Shown here in pieces: positions 1 to 13,200 of a stretch of 64,000 bases of DNA. The DNA is taken from positions 15,125,001 through 15,189,000 of the forward strand of contig OW285196.1 in assembly GCA_935421135.1 (NCBI GenBank), in the 5' to 3' direction. Below the pieces are notes generated by a model. The model was not told where the DNA came from. It did no database searches and saw nothing but the letters and a program-made list of their open reading frames with translations. Within the stretch, counting starts at the first letter, position 1. Every line of letters starts with the position of its first letter. The DNA comes from Bugulina stolonifera. Its lineage: Eukaryota; Bryozoa; Gymnolaemata; Cheilostomatida; Bugulidae. The translations under genes and the position numbers were made by a program.

Positions 1-49
1 TGTGAATTCATATGATTGTTATAGACTTAACACATCATTGCACACCGAC

Positions 50-1859
50 CTGGAGTACAAGTACTTGCTTCATGGTCAAAGCGAGGCTCTGACTTCATCT
101 CAAAATCTACAGAATAATAGAATATCGGGTGTAACATGCAGGTTGTCTATTTGATAATGTGCGACTGACAATCGAAATTTTGTTGTCAGGGTAGAATTTG
201 ATAAGCAAAACTTTCCTTCTATAAACTTTAGCATTGCAGATATGTGAGAGAAACCAGACGTTAGTGAAGCATACCTAATGCCACAGGGTCATTGAAGTCT
301 AGAGAATCCGATCTAGCATCATTGTGTATGTGATCCGGCTCAGAGATCATTGGCGACTGTCTCAGACCATCCTGTCTAGCTGGGTAGGAGACTAAAGGAG
401 ATGATGTTGGAGTAACGCAGACGGAATTACTCGATGTAGCAAAGTTAGCGTGTGATCTACCCAAATCATGTGAAGTGTCGGGGGATGTAGACTGAGGTTT
501 CTCTGTACTTCTACGTAACATACGGGAGTGCTGGTTAACCTTCCGCACCACATCTGAAATCAGACAATGCTTTCATATTAAGTTTTCACATGATACCCCC
601 AAGATTTCCCACCTCTTTACAATTCCCATTGGGTAAAAGAATAAAATTAGCAAATCGTTTAGTTCTAAGTAATAGTGGTTATAGTTGGCTAACATTTGCA
701 TTGTACAACAAACCAATTAACGATGATAACTGTGAATAACTTTAAATGTAATGAATTATGTTTGTGAAAGTAAATTAGATTCCAAAAGAAGGTGCTATCA
801 ATAAACGGTAACATAGCCTAAGTTACTATTCTAAATATACACATTAGGGGTTGGTTGCTGCCAATGACACCAACTAGCTGACAGATGGACTGAAGAGTAA
901 GGACGACTCGTGTATACATTGCATATGGTAAACATACCAGCCTTCCTGTGTAGATGTATGGGCCTAGTCTCTAATGCAAGTTCCTCATTTTCTGTTAAAA
1001 CATAAACAATCAGCAGTTACAGGTGAGTTAATACTGGATATTGTACAGTTGAACTTCAATATGAATGCACAGTAAAAAGGTGAGGAAAACCTATTGCTGA
1101 GTGCTTTAAACTCTTCAAAGCAGAGAGAGTTGATGGTAATATATCTATAGGATGTTAAAATGAAGCAAACAGAGGTGATAGCTCCTACGATATAACTGGT
1201 AATATAATGCAATGGTGATTTAAATATCAAAGTAGTTAGTCAGTGATGAAGAAGTCAATGAGAAGCCTACAGGCTGCAAACAAAGTAACTTTCATTACCT
1301 GTAGAGTCCATGTGAGCATGTGACTTTATAAGCCTTAGCAGAGACTTCTCTATCTGTGATTTATCACATTTTTCACATGCATCGATCTCTTCGCCTGTCC
1401 ATTGTACAATGACTTGAGCGGTAAGCCTGTGGTACAGAAATAGCACCCCTGTGTAGCCATCTTCTCCCAACTTCTTCACCTAAAATTACACCCATAGGCT
1501 ACAGAGATGCATACCAACAGTTTACTGCAGCAATATCTGGATGTACACTTGTAGATGGAGCTTGCTGTACATACATAGTACACACACAACTTCTCTATTA
1601 GCAGGCCTACTTCATAGCATCATGAGAGAAAGTGCAAGCCATCATTTTATACCCAAGTTATGACCTCATATATTGATAACAGTTTGGTTTCAACAGTCAA
1701 TGTGTTAGTAGCTTTCAAACTGCAGCCATAACCAGAGCCTGAGTACCAACATGTACTTTAAATCTAATCAAACCAGAGTAATAATCTCTCCCAGACTTGT
1801 AAACTTACATGTTTTCCCATTTCCACAGTAGGATTGTTCCTGATATGGGATGAATTCAT
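50..1859 (-). CDS. Unrecognised multi-exon protein, 3' end beyond the window
   Basis: Five exons join in phase on the minus strand: 1809-1859 (possible start MNSSHIRNNP), 1299-1479, 938-991, 275-553 and 50-106. All borders are GT-AG; junction phases run 0,1,1,1 and the last donor is again phase 1, so the reading continues left of the window. The first 80 or so residues look folded (hydrophobic run GVLFLYHRLTAQVIVQW, then an acidic CEKC motif). The rest is Ser/Pro/Asn-rich with many charged residues and is probably disordered. No signal peptide or membrane segment is visible. I do not recognise the family. The start is uncertain: the exon at 1809-1859 could be internal, because its frame stays open upstream of the ATG, and an open run at 1990-2205 on the same strand might be a further 5' exon. 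Confidence 0.6.
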
Positions 1860-2719
1860 AATACCATGGAGAAGGATCTAGGTTTCTCTAACAGTCTAGT
1901 TGCATGCCACATGAATAATAATAACTAAAAGTAGAGAATAGCGTTCATCGTAATATTTTTTGATAGCAGTGAAGCAAAGTGTTAATAGACCTGCACCTGG
2001 AAGCCTGTTGTTCTATAAAATCTGCCACAGGATTAGGTGTAGGCCTGCCACAGAACATATCATGATAATTTGAATCACTGCTTTCATGTGAAAACATTTT
2101 CAACTCGTAAATGTTGTATATATATGTATTTGTGCCAATGTTGAGATAATCTTCAGGTATCAGATCTTGATTACGAATGCCTAAGAAACAACTCCCAATA
2201 GACAATTGTAATGAGCAAGCGTCATGGGTTTCTATGGAAGCAAAATTCCCAATAAATATATATTGGGACTGATACTCAAGTTAATATTTTTAATGTTCAA
2301 ACACATTTTGGCAGCGGAGCCACTTATCTCACAGATTGCAGCCATGAAGAACCAGGGTTTATAGATATAAATATCTAAATTTCACAAATTAACGTTGTTG
2401 ATGTCACAACCTTACTTTTATTGCTGTTGAGAATACAGAGGAAATATCAATTAAGAAAACATATATGATATTGTTCATTGTATTGTTCATTGCCAGTTGC
2501 TTTGAATATTTCAGTCCGACTTTTCTAGGCAGGAATGGGAATCTACTTACAGTCTATACCAAACCCCAGAAATTGTATTCCAGCTTGAAAGATTTCCAAT
2601 ATAGCCAGAATTACCAAAATAGCCTGGGTCATCATACCACACAGCTGCATTTACTATTATTAATCATAAGATAATTACTTCATATTAGAAGCCTAAATAG
2701 TCTATTGTTACTGTAGTAG
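1860..2719. other. Stretch without a supported gene
   Basis: AT-rich sequence upstream of the left-edge gene. A minus-strand open run of 86 codons (1945-2205) has a GT donor near 1990 but no convincing partner in phase, so I leave it uncalled. Confidence 0.4.
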
Positions 2720-2727
2720 GCTATAGG

Positions 2728-3808
2728 CAGAGTTGGGTCCAAGTCGACTTGCAAGTCAACAAGTCAAGTCATTTCTAAAATTTTGGAGGCAAGTCAAGTC
2801 CAAGTCGAGTCAGTGCTGCCTCAAGTCAAGTCAAGTCAAGTAATTTCTAAAATTTTGAAGACAAGTCAAGTCGAAGTCAAGTCAGTGCTGCCTCAAGTCA
2901 AGTCAAGTCAAGTCAGCTGTCATGCAAGTCACAAGTCAAGTCAAGTCAAAGTCAAGTCAAGTCGAAATGCAAGTCAAGTGGAAGACAACTTCAAAAAATT
3001 TTACATTTTTCAAAACATCATTTTTTTCTTTTAGTAGGCATTCCAATCCATGAAAAACCTATGCCAAGGTGTAGCAGGGCATGGACATGTATGTGATGCA
3101 ATCATGGTAAAGAACTAGTCTATATAAGTAGTATTATTGGCACTACGGTCGAGACTGGTCATATAGTATTACATACTGTATATTGTAATGGTGATGCAGT
3201 GTTACATAGCATATAAACAGCACATGGTACAGCAAGGAGTGTCCACTGGTCAGTCCTGCAATTTAACTCTAGTAATTATTGCACTGCACATTGTATTCAC
3301 TACTTACATCACACCTACATTGTATGCTACACTTACATTACTTGCACTGTGTGTACTTGTGACTATGCATTGTCGTTGTGTAGTCTCACGTACACACAGC
3401 TTAGATAGTGCCTGAATTGTGTATCCTCATAGCTAACCTTGATATACTCTGAGTGCTGCTAGTAGCACTGATCTAGTAAAAATGATAATTAGGTAGGCAA
3501 TTGAGACCTTTTTTCCATGTTGGCTAAACACTGTACAAAATTTTTATTTGCCAGATTGACTTGGCAAAACCCAAGTCAAAATCACAAGTCATTCCTGTGT
3601 CCAAGTCAAGTCAAGTCAAGTCACATTGATGTGCAAGTCAAAGTCAAGTCAAAATCACAAGTCATTCATGTGTCCAAGTCAAGTCAAGTCAAGTCACATT
3701 GATGTGCAAGTCAAAGTCAAGTCAAGTCAGCAAGTCCAAGTCAAGTCGACTTGTGACTTGACTTGACTTGGCAAGTCAAGTCAAATCTATGACTTGGACC
3801 CAGCTCTG
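2728..3808 (+). mobile_element. Non-autonomous hAT-like element with AAGTC-rich arms, copy 1
   Basis: 1081-bp element with terminal inverted repeats reading CAGAGTTGGGTCCAAGTC at the left and the reverse complement of CAGAGCTGGGTCCAAGTC at the right. It is flanked by an exact 8-bp target duplication GCTATAGG (2720-2727 and 3809-3816). Both arms are packed with tandem AAGTC/CAAGTCAAGT motifs (about 2745-2985 and 3570-3790) around a unique core of about 500 bp. No transposase is encoded; the short ORFs inside are translations of the AAGTC repeat. CA...TG ends with 8-bp duplications are typical of the hAT superfamily, so it must have been moved by a transposase encoded elsewhere. Confidence 0.88.
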
Positions 3809-3816
3809 GCTATAGG

Positions 3817-5187
3817 CCTATCAACCCAATTTCAAATGATACAAAAATTATTGTTATCTGAAACTGTATAGCAAAAACACATCTGCATTTATTAAATGAT
3901 AATTATTCTAATAATTAGTTTAGTCCAACTCTAAATTATACAAAAAGAATTTAAGATTCATCAGCCTATTTAATTTATTGCAATTGTATTGTTGGATAAT
4001 AACATAATTTATGATCAAATTTAATATAAATCAATATTACGAAAAACTAGAAAAGTGTGCATATCTTAGGATCTCGTGCCTTTACTTACAATGTACGGTC
4101 TTGGCAAAAATAAATTCAATTTCCAATTCTTGGGTTAAACAAAGGGAGGCATTTAATATTAATTTTACTAGTTCTAGAGCATAATTGGAATTTTTCCCGG
4201 AAATGATAGGAAATCGCTATATTGGAATCGCTCAATGACCTATAATTTAAGTATTGAAAGAATGAACATGATTGGTCAGATGTCAACGTAGCATTATGGA
4301 TTTACACGAATCAAAACCATTTATTGGGAAACAAATCCACGTGACGATGGAGAAACTACCGTTCCAGCAATCCAGTGATACCAATATGAATTTGAATATA
4401 AACTTTCTTTCGAATTTTAATAAAAATACCAGCAACTCCGTTGTTTATTGAATCCAGATTCCGCACCCTGTTTTTTCTTGTTCTGAACTTACCACTGGTT
4501 TTTTTTAATGTATAGACTATAATAATAATTAATTATTATTATAATTATAACAAATAATTAATATAATATATATATATAATATTAGTATTATTATTATATA
4601 ATATTATTATTATATATAGTAATAGTTATTTATATTTAATACTATTAATTGTAATAAAAATAATTTAATTATTATTAAACTAGGACTAGTATCAAAACAT
4701 AAGGAATAAAATCAACATCGAACATGCGTCCAGTAGTGCTTTGCATCATCAACCTCTTTACTAACATTGACCTTTTGACACATTGATTGTTCATTAAACA
4801 AATCATACTAATACTCAGACTCGACTGGGTTCAAACAGTGAGCAGAGGACACCCACTGGTAACTCAAGTCTATAGTCAACTCACCCGACTCACCCTACTC
4901 GCTCACATTTATTGATTGACTGAATAGATTTTGTTTGTCATGGAGCATTTTTAATGACTTCAGGTGATACAGAGCTGGCCTTACTTATAACGTAGACCCT
5001 TTGTTTAGTGATGTCTCTTCCTCTGCTATATCCCATATATCCATAGAAGATAAAGACCTAAATTTCTTCTAGGATCCAACTATTTTTTGTTTCCCATGAT
5101 ATTTTTTGTTGTATGCACGGAGATTGGCTTATTGTATGCAGGGAGATTGGATTATTGTATCATGGCAACACAATTTATGAGCAGTTA
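3817..5187. other. AT-rich intergenic stretch between the two hAT-like copies
   Basis: No gene seen. 4500-4690 is almost pure A/T with many TAATAAT/ATTATTA runs, a low-complexity block. The remainder is unremarkable. Confidence 0.5.
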
Positions 5188-5195
5188 CATATATG

Positions 5196-6209
5196 CAGAG
5201 CTGGGTCCAAGTCATAGATTTGACTTGACTTGCCAAGTCAAGTCACAAGTCGACTTGACTTGGACTTGCCAACCTGCTGACTTGACTTGACTTTGACTTG
5301 CGCATCAATGTGACTTGACTTGACTTGACTTGGACACATGAATGACTTGTGATTTTGACTTGGGTTCTGTCAAGTCAATCTGGCAAATCAAAATTTTGTA
5401 CAGTGTTTAGCCAACATGGAAAAAAAGGTCTCAATTGTCTACCTATTTATCATTTGTACTAGGTCAGTGGTACTATCAGCACTCAGAGTATATCAAGGCT
5501 AGCTATGAAAATACACAACTCAGGCAATATCTAGGCTGTGTGTACGTGAGACTACACAATGCGTAGTCACAAGTACACACAGTGCAAGTAGTGTAAGTGT
5601 AGCCTAGGTGTGGTGTAAGTAGTGAATACAATGTACAGTGCAATAATTACTAGAGTTAAATTGCAGGACTGGCCAGTGGACACTCTGTGCTGTACCATGT
5701 GCTGTTTACATTCTATGTAACACTGCATCACTATTACAATATACAGTATATAATACTAGCCTATATGACCAGTCTCAACCGTAGTGCCAATAATACTACT
5801 TATATAGACTAGTTTTTTACCATGATTGCATAACATACATGTACATGCCCTGCTACACCTTGGCATAGGTTTTCATGGATTGGAATGCCTACTAAACGTA
5901 AAATATGATGTTTTGGAAAATGTAAAATTTTTTGAAGTTGTCTTCCACTTGACTTGCATTTCGACTTGACTTGACTTGACTTTGACTTGACTTTGACTTG
6001 ACTTGTGACTTGCATGACAGCTGACTTGACTTGACTTGACTTGAGGCATCACTGACTTGACTTCGACTTGACTTGCCTTCAAAATTTTCGAAGTTACTTG
6101 ACTTGACTTGACTTGAGGCAGCACTGACTTGACTTCGACTTGACTTGCCTCCCAAATTTTAGAAATGACTTGACTTGTTGACTTGCAAGTCGACTTGGAC
6201 CCAACTCTG
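5196..6209 (-). mobile_element. Non-autonomous hAT-like element with AAGTC-rich arms, copy 2 (inverted)
   Basis: 1014-bp inverted copy of the element at 2728-3808, with the same termini and its own exact 8-bp target duplication CATATATG (5188-5195 and 6210-6217). Core and arms align to copy 1 in reverse orientation, with small length differences in the AAGTC arrays. The separate target duplications show two independent insertions rather than one duplicated segment. The right end lies about 120 bp upstream of the THAP gene start. Confidence 0.88.
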
Positions 6210-6331
6210 CATATATGTGTGCACTACAGCCAAAGGCGATGGAGAGGGGAACGTTGCCACCATTAGTAGGCCTATCAGAGTTTGTCGGTGTCATTAGATT
6301 CCACTAATATGAAATATTACTATTTACTTAG

Positions 6332-9300
6332 ATGCCTTCCTGCAGTGCTTACAACTGTAATCGTAAAGAACGCAAAGGGACATTCCTCGCGTTACACAGG
6401 TTTCCAGTCAAACCCGAGCAGCGTCTGCAATGGGCTGTCAAGGTTAATCGGTTAGGAGATGACGACATGCTCTGGATGCCCACAGACTGCAGTCGTCTCT
6501 GCTCAGTAAGGACTAATACAGCTTCATGCAATGTTTGGTGTTTTTTATCTTTTATACGTTGTGGTTCACATCATATGGGTGCCATATCTGTAGCCTTCTT
6601 GGTGGCTGCTATTGAGATAATATAGATTCATTATTATACTTTCTCATATAATAATTACTTGCTACTATCTCAACTCATCAATAGATGGCATTTGTAGTGC
6701 TGTGTTATCTGATATCTTACTAGGCTCACTTTACAGACGACTGCTACCAGAAGAGAGTCTGTGATGGAAGGTATATGCTCAAACCTGACTCTGTACCGAC
6801 ACTGTTCAGTCATACCAATAACCCTCCTGTGGATAGAAAAGGACCTCCTAAACTAGGTCAAGATCGCGTAGCCAGCGTACTACCAGATGGTACGTTACAG
6901 TTGAATTCAATGTTTCATGAATTCTAGTAACATTTCATATTATATCATCAGCTTTTGTCAATAGGGCTATGCCGATGTGAAATCAAATGTTTTTTAGCAG
7001 CAGTATCCTGGCTGATAATGCAAATATTCGTGACCTCTTGCTGTTGGTAACTAGCGCACATTTCTAACCAGAATATTCTTTCTTCTAATGTAGGAGAAAC
7101 GGGAGTACTCAATAGACAAGTGGAAACTCCATTCATTTTGTTTTACAAGTATACTTTTTCTACAGTCTACCTGCTAATCTAGTGTTATATATCTACAATC
7201 TACCTGCTAATCTAGTCTTATATATCTACATGTACATCTATCTGTGTATATCACAATTTGTAGGTAGTACAGCCCCACAGGAAGTTATGCAATTAGGTCA
7301 TGCAATAAACTCCGTGCCATTGAGTATTGTCAAACCAGCTGGTACTGCTACTGAAAAATTCATTTTACCTCATCCAACGTCTGATCCAGTGAGCCCTAAA
7401 GTGCCAATACCTAAAGTAATGATCTCTACAGCCGCAACATCTCAAGCAGCGACATCCAAAGCATTGACATCTAAAACAGTGACTCTAACCACATTGATAC
7501 CGATAGCAGGGAGCCGTAGCGCCTGGGTCATTAATCCTAAAGTAGGTTCAGCACCAACGTCTGCACTTGGAACTCGTAATACAGTGAGTTCTTCACTTGG
7601 AACTCGTAGTACAATGAGCTCTGCACCAACGTCTGCACTTGGAACTCATAATACAATGAGCTCTTCATCAACATCTGTACTTAGAACTCGTAATCCAATG
7701 AGCTCTTCACCAACGTCTCTACTTAGAACTCGTAATACAATCAGCTCTTCACCAACGTCTGCACTTGGAACTCGTAGTACAATGAGTTCTGTATTAAAAC
7801 ACTCCGATATTGAGACAGCTGATTTAAAGTTTAAGTTACGGGCTTGCACTACTAAGTTGAAGGAGGTAGGCATTGAGAGTATTTATATACTCTATATTTA
7901 TATACTGACGTTGTGTGGCTGTATGTTTCTTTCCATCATTATATTGGTGCATATAACCCAACTACATATATAATTATGTGATATTTGAAACTGTATAGTA
8001 CTAGAGAACCAATAACTGTACAATATGTTACACGGTAGGCCAGAAGACAGTACCAGAAACAAGTCAAAGTGAACAAGATCCTCAAAGACTCCATGATGAG
8101 GATGTTTGAAGATGACCAAATGGATGCTTTGCAAAGGTAGTCAGTCACTATTAATATATCCCATCTCCAAGTCACTAATATGCCCCGCCCCCTTGTCACT
8201 ATATACCCCGTCTCCAAGTCACTAATATGCCCCGTCCCCTTGTCACTATATACCCCATCTTCAAGTCACTAATATGCCCCGCCCCCTTGTCACTATATAC
8301 CCTATCTCCAAGTCACTGTGCCTTACTCTCACTACAGTGAACTGTTTTCCGTTGAATGGCAATCGTCTGCCCCTGATCCTTGGACATGATGTGTACATAC
8401 ATGTAGAAGTACAAGGTACTTTATACATCATATCTCATATGGTTGCCATGTATGTGGTTTAGGAGAACTACAAATGGGATGGTTTGGAGTCGAGCAACAA
8501 TAGAGAAAGGACACAAGCTGAGATTTGCCTGTGGGAACAAAGGCTACCAGACACTAATTGATGAGGGATACCCACTTCCTTCCATAGCAAAACTACAGCG
8601 GGACATGGTAGCCACTGATAAACATATACAGCATTTACCTGTAAGCCATACCACCATATAACAGCTAATATACACTACTGTAGCCCTAGCACCATCTCAT
8701 ACCTTACCATACAGAACTGTAGTCAAGCTTCCTATGTCTATCTAGCCAATGGGTGAGACAACTCCATGCTGATGATCCATTGCTAACTTGTAAAACTTTT
8801 GACAGTCTGTAAACATGATAGAATTATGGGAATGGTGTCTGTGACTGGTAAAACTCGGCTATCTGTCATCTCTATATGTCCCATGATTAGCTATTGTTGT
8901 ACATGTTTATAGTACTACATGTATGTCCACTGTAATACTGGGTATCTATTGTAATACTGGGTATCTGTTGTAATACTGGGATCTATTGTAATACTGGGTA
9001 TCTGTTGTAATACTGGGTATCTGTTTTAATACTGGGTATCTGTTGTAATACTGGGTATCTGTTGTAATACTGGGTATATATTGTAATACTGGGTATCTGT
9101 TGTAATACTGGGTATCTGTTGTAATACTGGGTATATATTGTAATACTAGGTATCTGTTGTAATACTGGGTATCTGTTGTAATACTGGGTAGCTGTTGTAA
9201 TACTGGGTATCTGTTGTAATACTGGGTATCTGTTGTAATACTGGGTATATATTGTAATACTGGGTATCTGTTGTAATACTGGGTATATGTTGTAATACTG

Positions 9301-9473
9301 AGTATCTATTGTAATACTGGGTATCTATTGTAATACTGGGTATCTGTTGTAATACTGGGTATATATTGTAATACTGGGCATCTATTGTAATACTGGGTAG
9401 GTACCTATTGTAGGGAGTGGAAACTGTGACATCACATGCAGACCTGAAGCAAATGGAAACTGAACCTTTATGA
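6332..9473 (+). CDS. THAP-domain protein with P-element-like (THAP9-type) segment
   Basis: Six exons: 6332-6505, 6724-6889, 7264-7865, 8039-8136, 8463-8640 and 9414-9473 (stop), giving 425 aa with consistent phases. Residues 1-90 form a THAP zinc finger, a C2CH DNA-binding module: MPSCSAYNC supplies the first two Cys, and the C-x2-H pair (LCSAHF) is created across the exon 1/2 junction. A Ser/Thr-rich linker follows, containing about six imperfect repeats of the type ALGTRNTMSS. Next comes a coiled-coil stretch (exons 3-4), then a segment with WSRATIEKGHKLRFACGNKG and GYPLPSIAKLQRDM, which resembles the region after the coiled coil in THAP9/P-element transposases. There is no DDE catalytic domain, so this is a DNA-binding protein or a domesticated or truncated transposase derivative. 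Exon 6 codes only 19 residues after a minisatellite and is the least certain part. Confidence 0.8.
8158..8318. repeat. 47-bp minisatellite, about 3.4 copies
   Basis: Tandem unit containing CCAAGTCACTAATATGCCCC and CTTGTCACTATATACC, in intron 4 of the THAP gene. Noncoding; too few copies to suggest a function. Confidence 0.85.
8931..9410. repeat. 19-bp minisatellite, about 25 copies
   Basis: Unit TAATACTGGGTATCTGTTG with point variants, filling the 3' half of intron 5 of the THAP gene. The array runs right up to the acceptor: the final TATTGTAG before exon 6 looks like a variant of the TATTGTAATAC found in the repeat. A 110-codon minus-strand ORF here is only the translated repeat. Confidence 0.9.
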
Positions 9474-10277
9474 CACAAGTGGAATTAGGAAGCTGTAATA
9501 TTAGATCCCTGTCCTAGTAACTTTGGTGTGGGAGTTGCCCACTCACAATTTGCCAGTAGAGTGAGAGAGGGAATAACTCCTATTGTTATGTTTATTTCAA
9601 TTACTCTTATTTGTATATATTTACATGTATATATTATATATAATGCATTATAATGAGTTGTTACTTACTACTAAAGTATGACTACACATATACTGTAAAT
9701 ACATACAACTGCATACTACCTTTGTGTTATATATTAAACATAAGCTACAATATATTGTCATAAATATACAGATAGAAGGTCACCACATACTTCATTGAAC
9801 CACAATAATGATAATATTAATAATCTGTTTCAGTCTTCAGTTCTTCCAGGTACAATGATACATCTTTTATGCCAAAAGTGGAAAATGATGAGACTATAAG
9901 TAAATGTGGAAAATCTATAAAAAAATAATCTATACATTGTAATAATAAGACATTATGGAAATTGTGTGTAATTAGTAATATCCAGTGTTGAAATAAGCCT
10001 GAGCTGTCTGGAAAAGGTTCATTTGTAAGAATCATCTATAGGTCTCAAAACGATTTAAACAGAAAGTAGGGGTTTCCAGTAGAACAACAACAATAAGGTT
10101 CACAGTGATAGGCTACGGAGGGGACTCTGCCCACTGATAGGGTCATCAATACACTGTACAGGCCAGGTAATAAAGTGAGGGATAGGAGCATAAACCCAGG
10201 AGATACCAACATACACAAGGTTTATGTCCACAGTGTGAATTGTAATGATATGCACTGAGAGTCACACGCCTAACATT
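9474..10277. other. Convergent intergenic region
   Basis: Lies between the 3' ends of the THAP gene (+) and the olfactomedin gene (-). It presumably holds both 3' UTRs. No coding exon, RNA gene or clear repeat is visible. Confidence 0.5.
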
Positions 10278-13200
10278 TCAATCAGAAGTTGTCCCCTCCT
10301 TGTCTTCTTGCATGTCGAATACAAACCATTTGAGTGATGCCTTGCCCAGCATTATGTTATCTAAGCTCCAAGTATAGAGTCTGTTAAGCCTTGGGTTGTA
10401 GTCTGCACTCATTATCTCTTGACTGACTGACCCTTCTAGAGTTATCCCCTTTTCATATTTCCTCTTAGTTTTCCCAGTCCCTGTTGTGGTGAGAGTTGTC
10501 CCCTCTCTAGAAGTCAAATTCCCTAAAATGTGATATATGAATATAACTTCACAATATTTAGTTTGCTTGATGCTAATTATTGGGCGACAGGCTGAAGTTG
10601 CCATTGTAAATATGGGAATGTCACCCAACTTTCGCTAAAAAGCAGAAATTGGGTGGTTCAGGTATAACTCTTGTTAAACAGAACAACATAATGTCTACTG
10701 CATTTACTCCAGCCAACAGTTCTATCACATGTGTAGAGTGAGGTACTCACCTATTATCTCTACTGGGTCATGGATAGACCAGACTTTGTTTATTACAACA
10801 CCAGTCTCGTTGTTCTTAGACTTGAGTGTGTAGAGGTTCCCGTTGATCTAAATATAGAATATAATATTGTAAATAGACTACGTGTTAAAATGCAGGTGGG
10901 TATAGAACTTTGTAAGGTCAAATGTTCCAAGATAGCGTCAGACCACTGCTAGCTATTACATACCATAAAGCAGTTCATTACAGATGTCTGGTTTACATCG
11001 GTGTGTGCTATATACTCAGTCTCCAGGGTTACAGGGTTTAGTTTGAGTACGATGATGTTGGCACGGGCCTCCTCATTCGAGTACACCACCCAGATCCCCA
11101 GGCTATCTGTCAGCAGGTCCACATTGTTGAACCCTTTGATAGAATATCCATACCGTCTATCATGTATTCCTCTACCTATCCAATGATAAACAAATTTAGT
11201 AGAAATATTACCAATATTAGTCTGCAGGTAAATACTTTTATAGCTAGCACTAAATTGTGAGAAGACAATTCCAATACTAGTACAACTTGTAAGTGCACAC
11301 AAATATGTCTAGAGTATTCTATCACCACGCGTGTAGCTCATACCTTTAAGTTTGGTCTCCTTATAGCTGTTGGTTATAAGGTTATATTTGTATATCTTGT
11401 CTGACTTGAAACCAGGACAGAAGAGACTAGAGTTATAGACTATGTGTCCAGTACCTCCGCACTGGAAAGGAAGCCCATAAGTGTGCAGTACGGTCCTTTT
11501 TACGAACGTCACAACGTTACTGAACTCCAGCAGTGTACATAGCTTTCTGTAGGATAAGCAAGCATGACATGAGGGGACTGTGGCACTTAGGCTAAGCAAT
11601 AACTTCAATATGCAGTATACATGTACAGCCCTGACTCAGTAACTGGTAACTGGTAAATGGTTATTTGCTATATGAACACAATTCATCAATGGATATAACC
11701 ATTGGCCAACAGCTGTGTGAATACCATGTAATATGTTGAACAATAAGCACTGGGAACCCACAGAATCTTCCAGATAGTCTACAATCTATCAACATAAGTC
11801 CAGATGTAAAGGGAAACAAAAAAAACTCACGTATATTTTAAGGGATAGTACATAATCAGATGCACTGCTACTACACCTCATATTTATAAACAAGTACCTG
11901 TAGCCTTGGACCATCCAGACCTTGGTGGAACTCTGGTTATACCCATCCTGCATCCAACTACCTATCACATGATAAGCCTTAGATCCATACATCTGTAGCA
12001 CAGTTGTCTTCTCCCTCACGTTTCTTATCTCAGTAGGACAGTTGCCATACATTGCTATATGTATACAATAATATTGCTAGATACAGTATCAATTATTGTA
12101 ACAATAATATGATAAAGGGGTAGGAAATAAATAATATTGACCTCTTAAGGATGTCATGGAGCCGGAAGTGAACGTCTGAAAGTATCTTATCCCATACACA
12201 TGTGCGAAACAACTTTAATTTATATTTGGAAGTTGTCTTTTCTTTTGCTAAGTAAGAAACAAGAGAAAACAACTTTCAAATTTACAATGATTCCAATACT
12301 TGGGGTGCAATACAAACAGCATACATTTGCAAATATTATTATTAATTTCAATTATGCTGTTAAAGGAAATATGACGTGTGGTTTATGTCTATGTTCAATG
12401 CAGCATCTCTTATTTAGGTTTGTTGCATTTGTGCTACTATAAGCGGAGTTGTGTCCTCTTGTCTATGATTGACTCATTAGCACTATTCATGGGTAATTGC
12501 ATGCATATCATTACAGTGCCTATACACAGTAAGTGTTTAACATACAGTCAGACTAACAAATACAACATAGTGTAGCTGACATATTTCTGATGGTCCAATG
12601 AGAAGCAATGATGGACTGTGATGACTGAATAGAGTAAATAATGGAATAAATGTAACTGTACAACACCTGAGAGATTAGACTGAGTATAGAATGTGTTCCA
12701 AGAAGAGTTGGTTGTGTTCTGTGCCAAGCCCTTTGAGAAATCTATTCCTAGAGGAGAGCAAAGTATACATCATGTTCATTATTTCCTAGTAAATACATGT
12801 ACTATATATAGCAGTGTTACATTGTATACACACTACTCTATATGTACAACACAAGACAGCTTTGAAATACTGAAGTAAATACATCATACAGTGTCATATC
12901 ACGTTGTGGTCAAAGTGCATTAGTCTAATTATTCTCCATAATTCTTTGAATAGCAGCTTAGCTGACGACATCCATTAGTAGATTGATATTGCACATGCAC
13001 CCAGTATTGAATATGATATTTTCTATCCTTCACAAAGAGTTCTTCATTTCTGTCTTAGTTCAGTGATAGCCAACAATTACCTACAGCCCATTTACCTAAT
13101 ATATGAGCCATGTGTAGACGACATATTCAACTAGTCCAAGAGAAGAATTGAAAAGATCAACAAATTAGTTCTAGAACTTTCAGCTGCGAGCGAGTAATTA

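Noticed and set aside
5809..6294. Overlapping lysine/glutamine/serine-rich ORFs (SQVKSS repeats)
   Set aside because: Produced by the AAGTC arrays of the hAT-like element.
9146..9478. 110-codon minus-strand ORF
   Set aside because: Translation of the 19-bp minisatellite.
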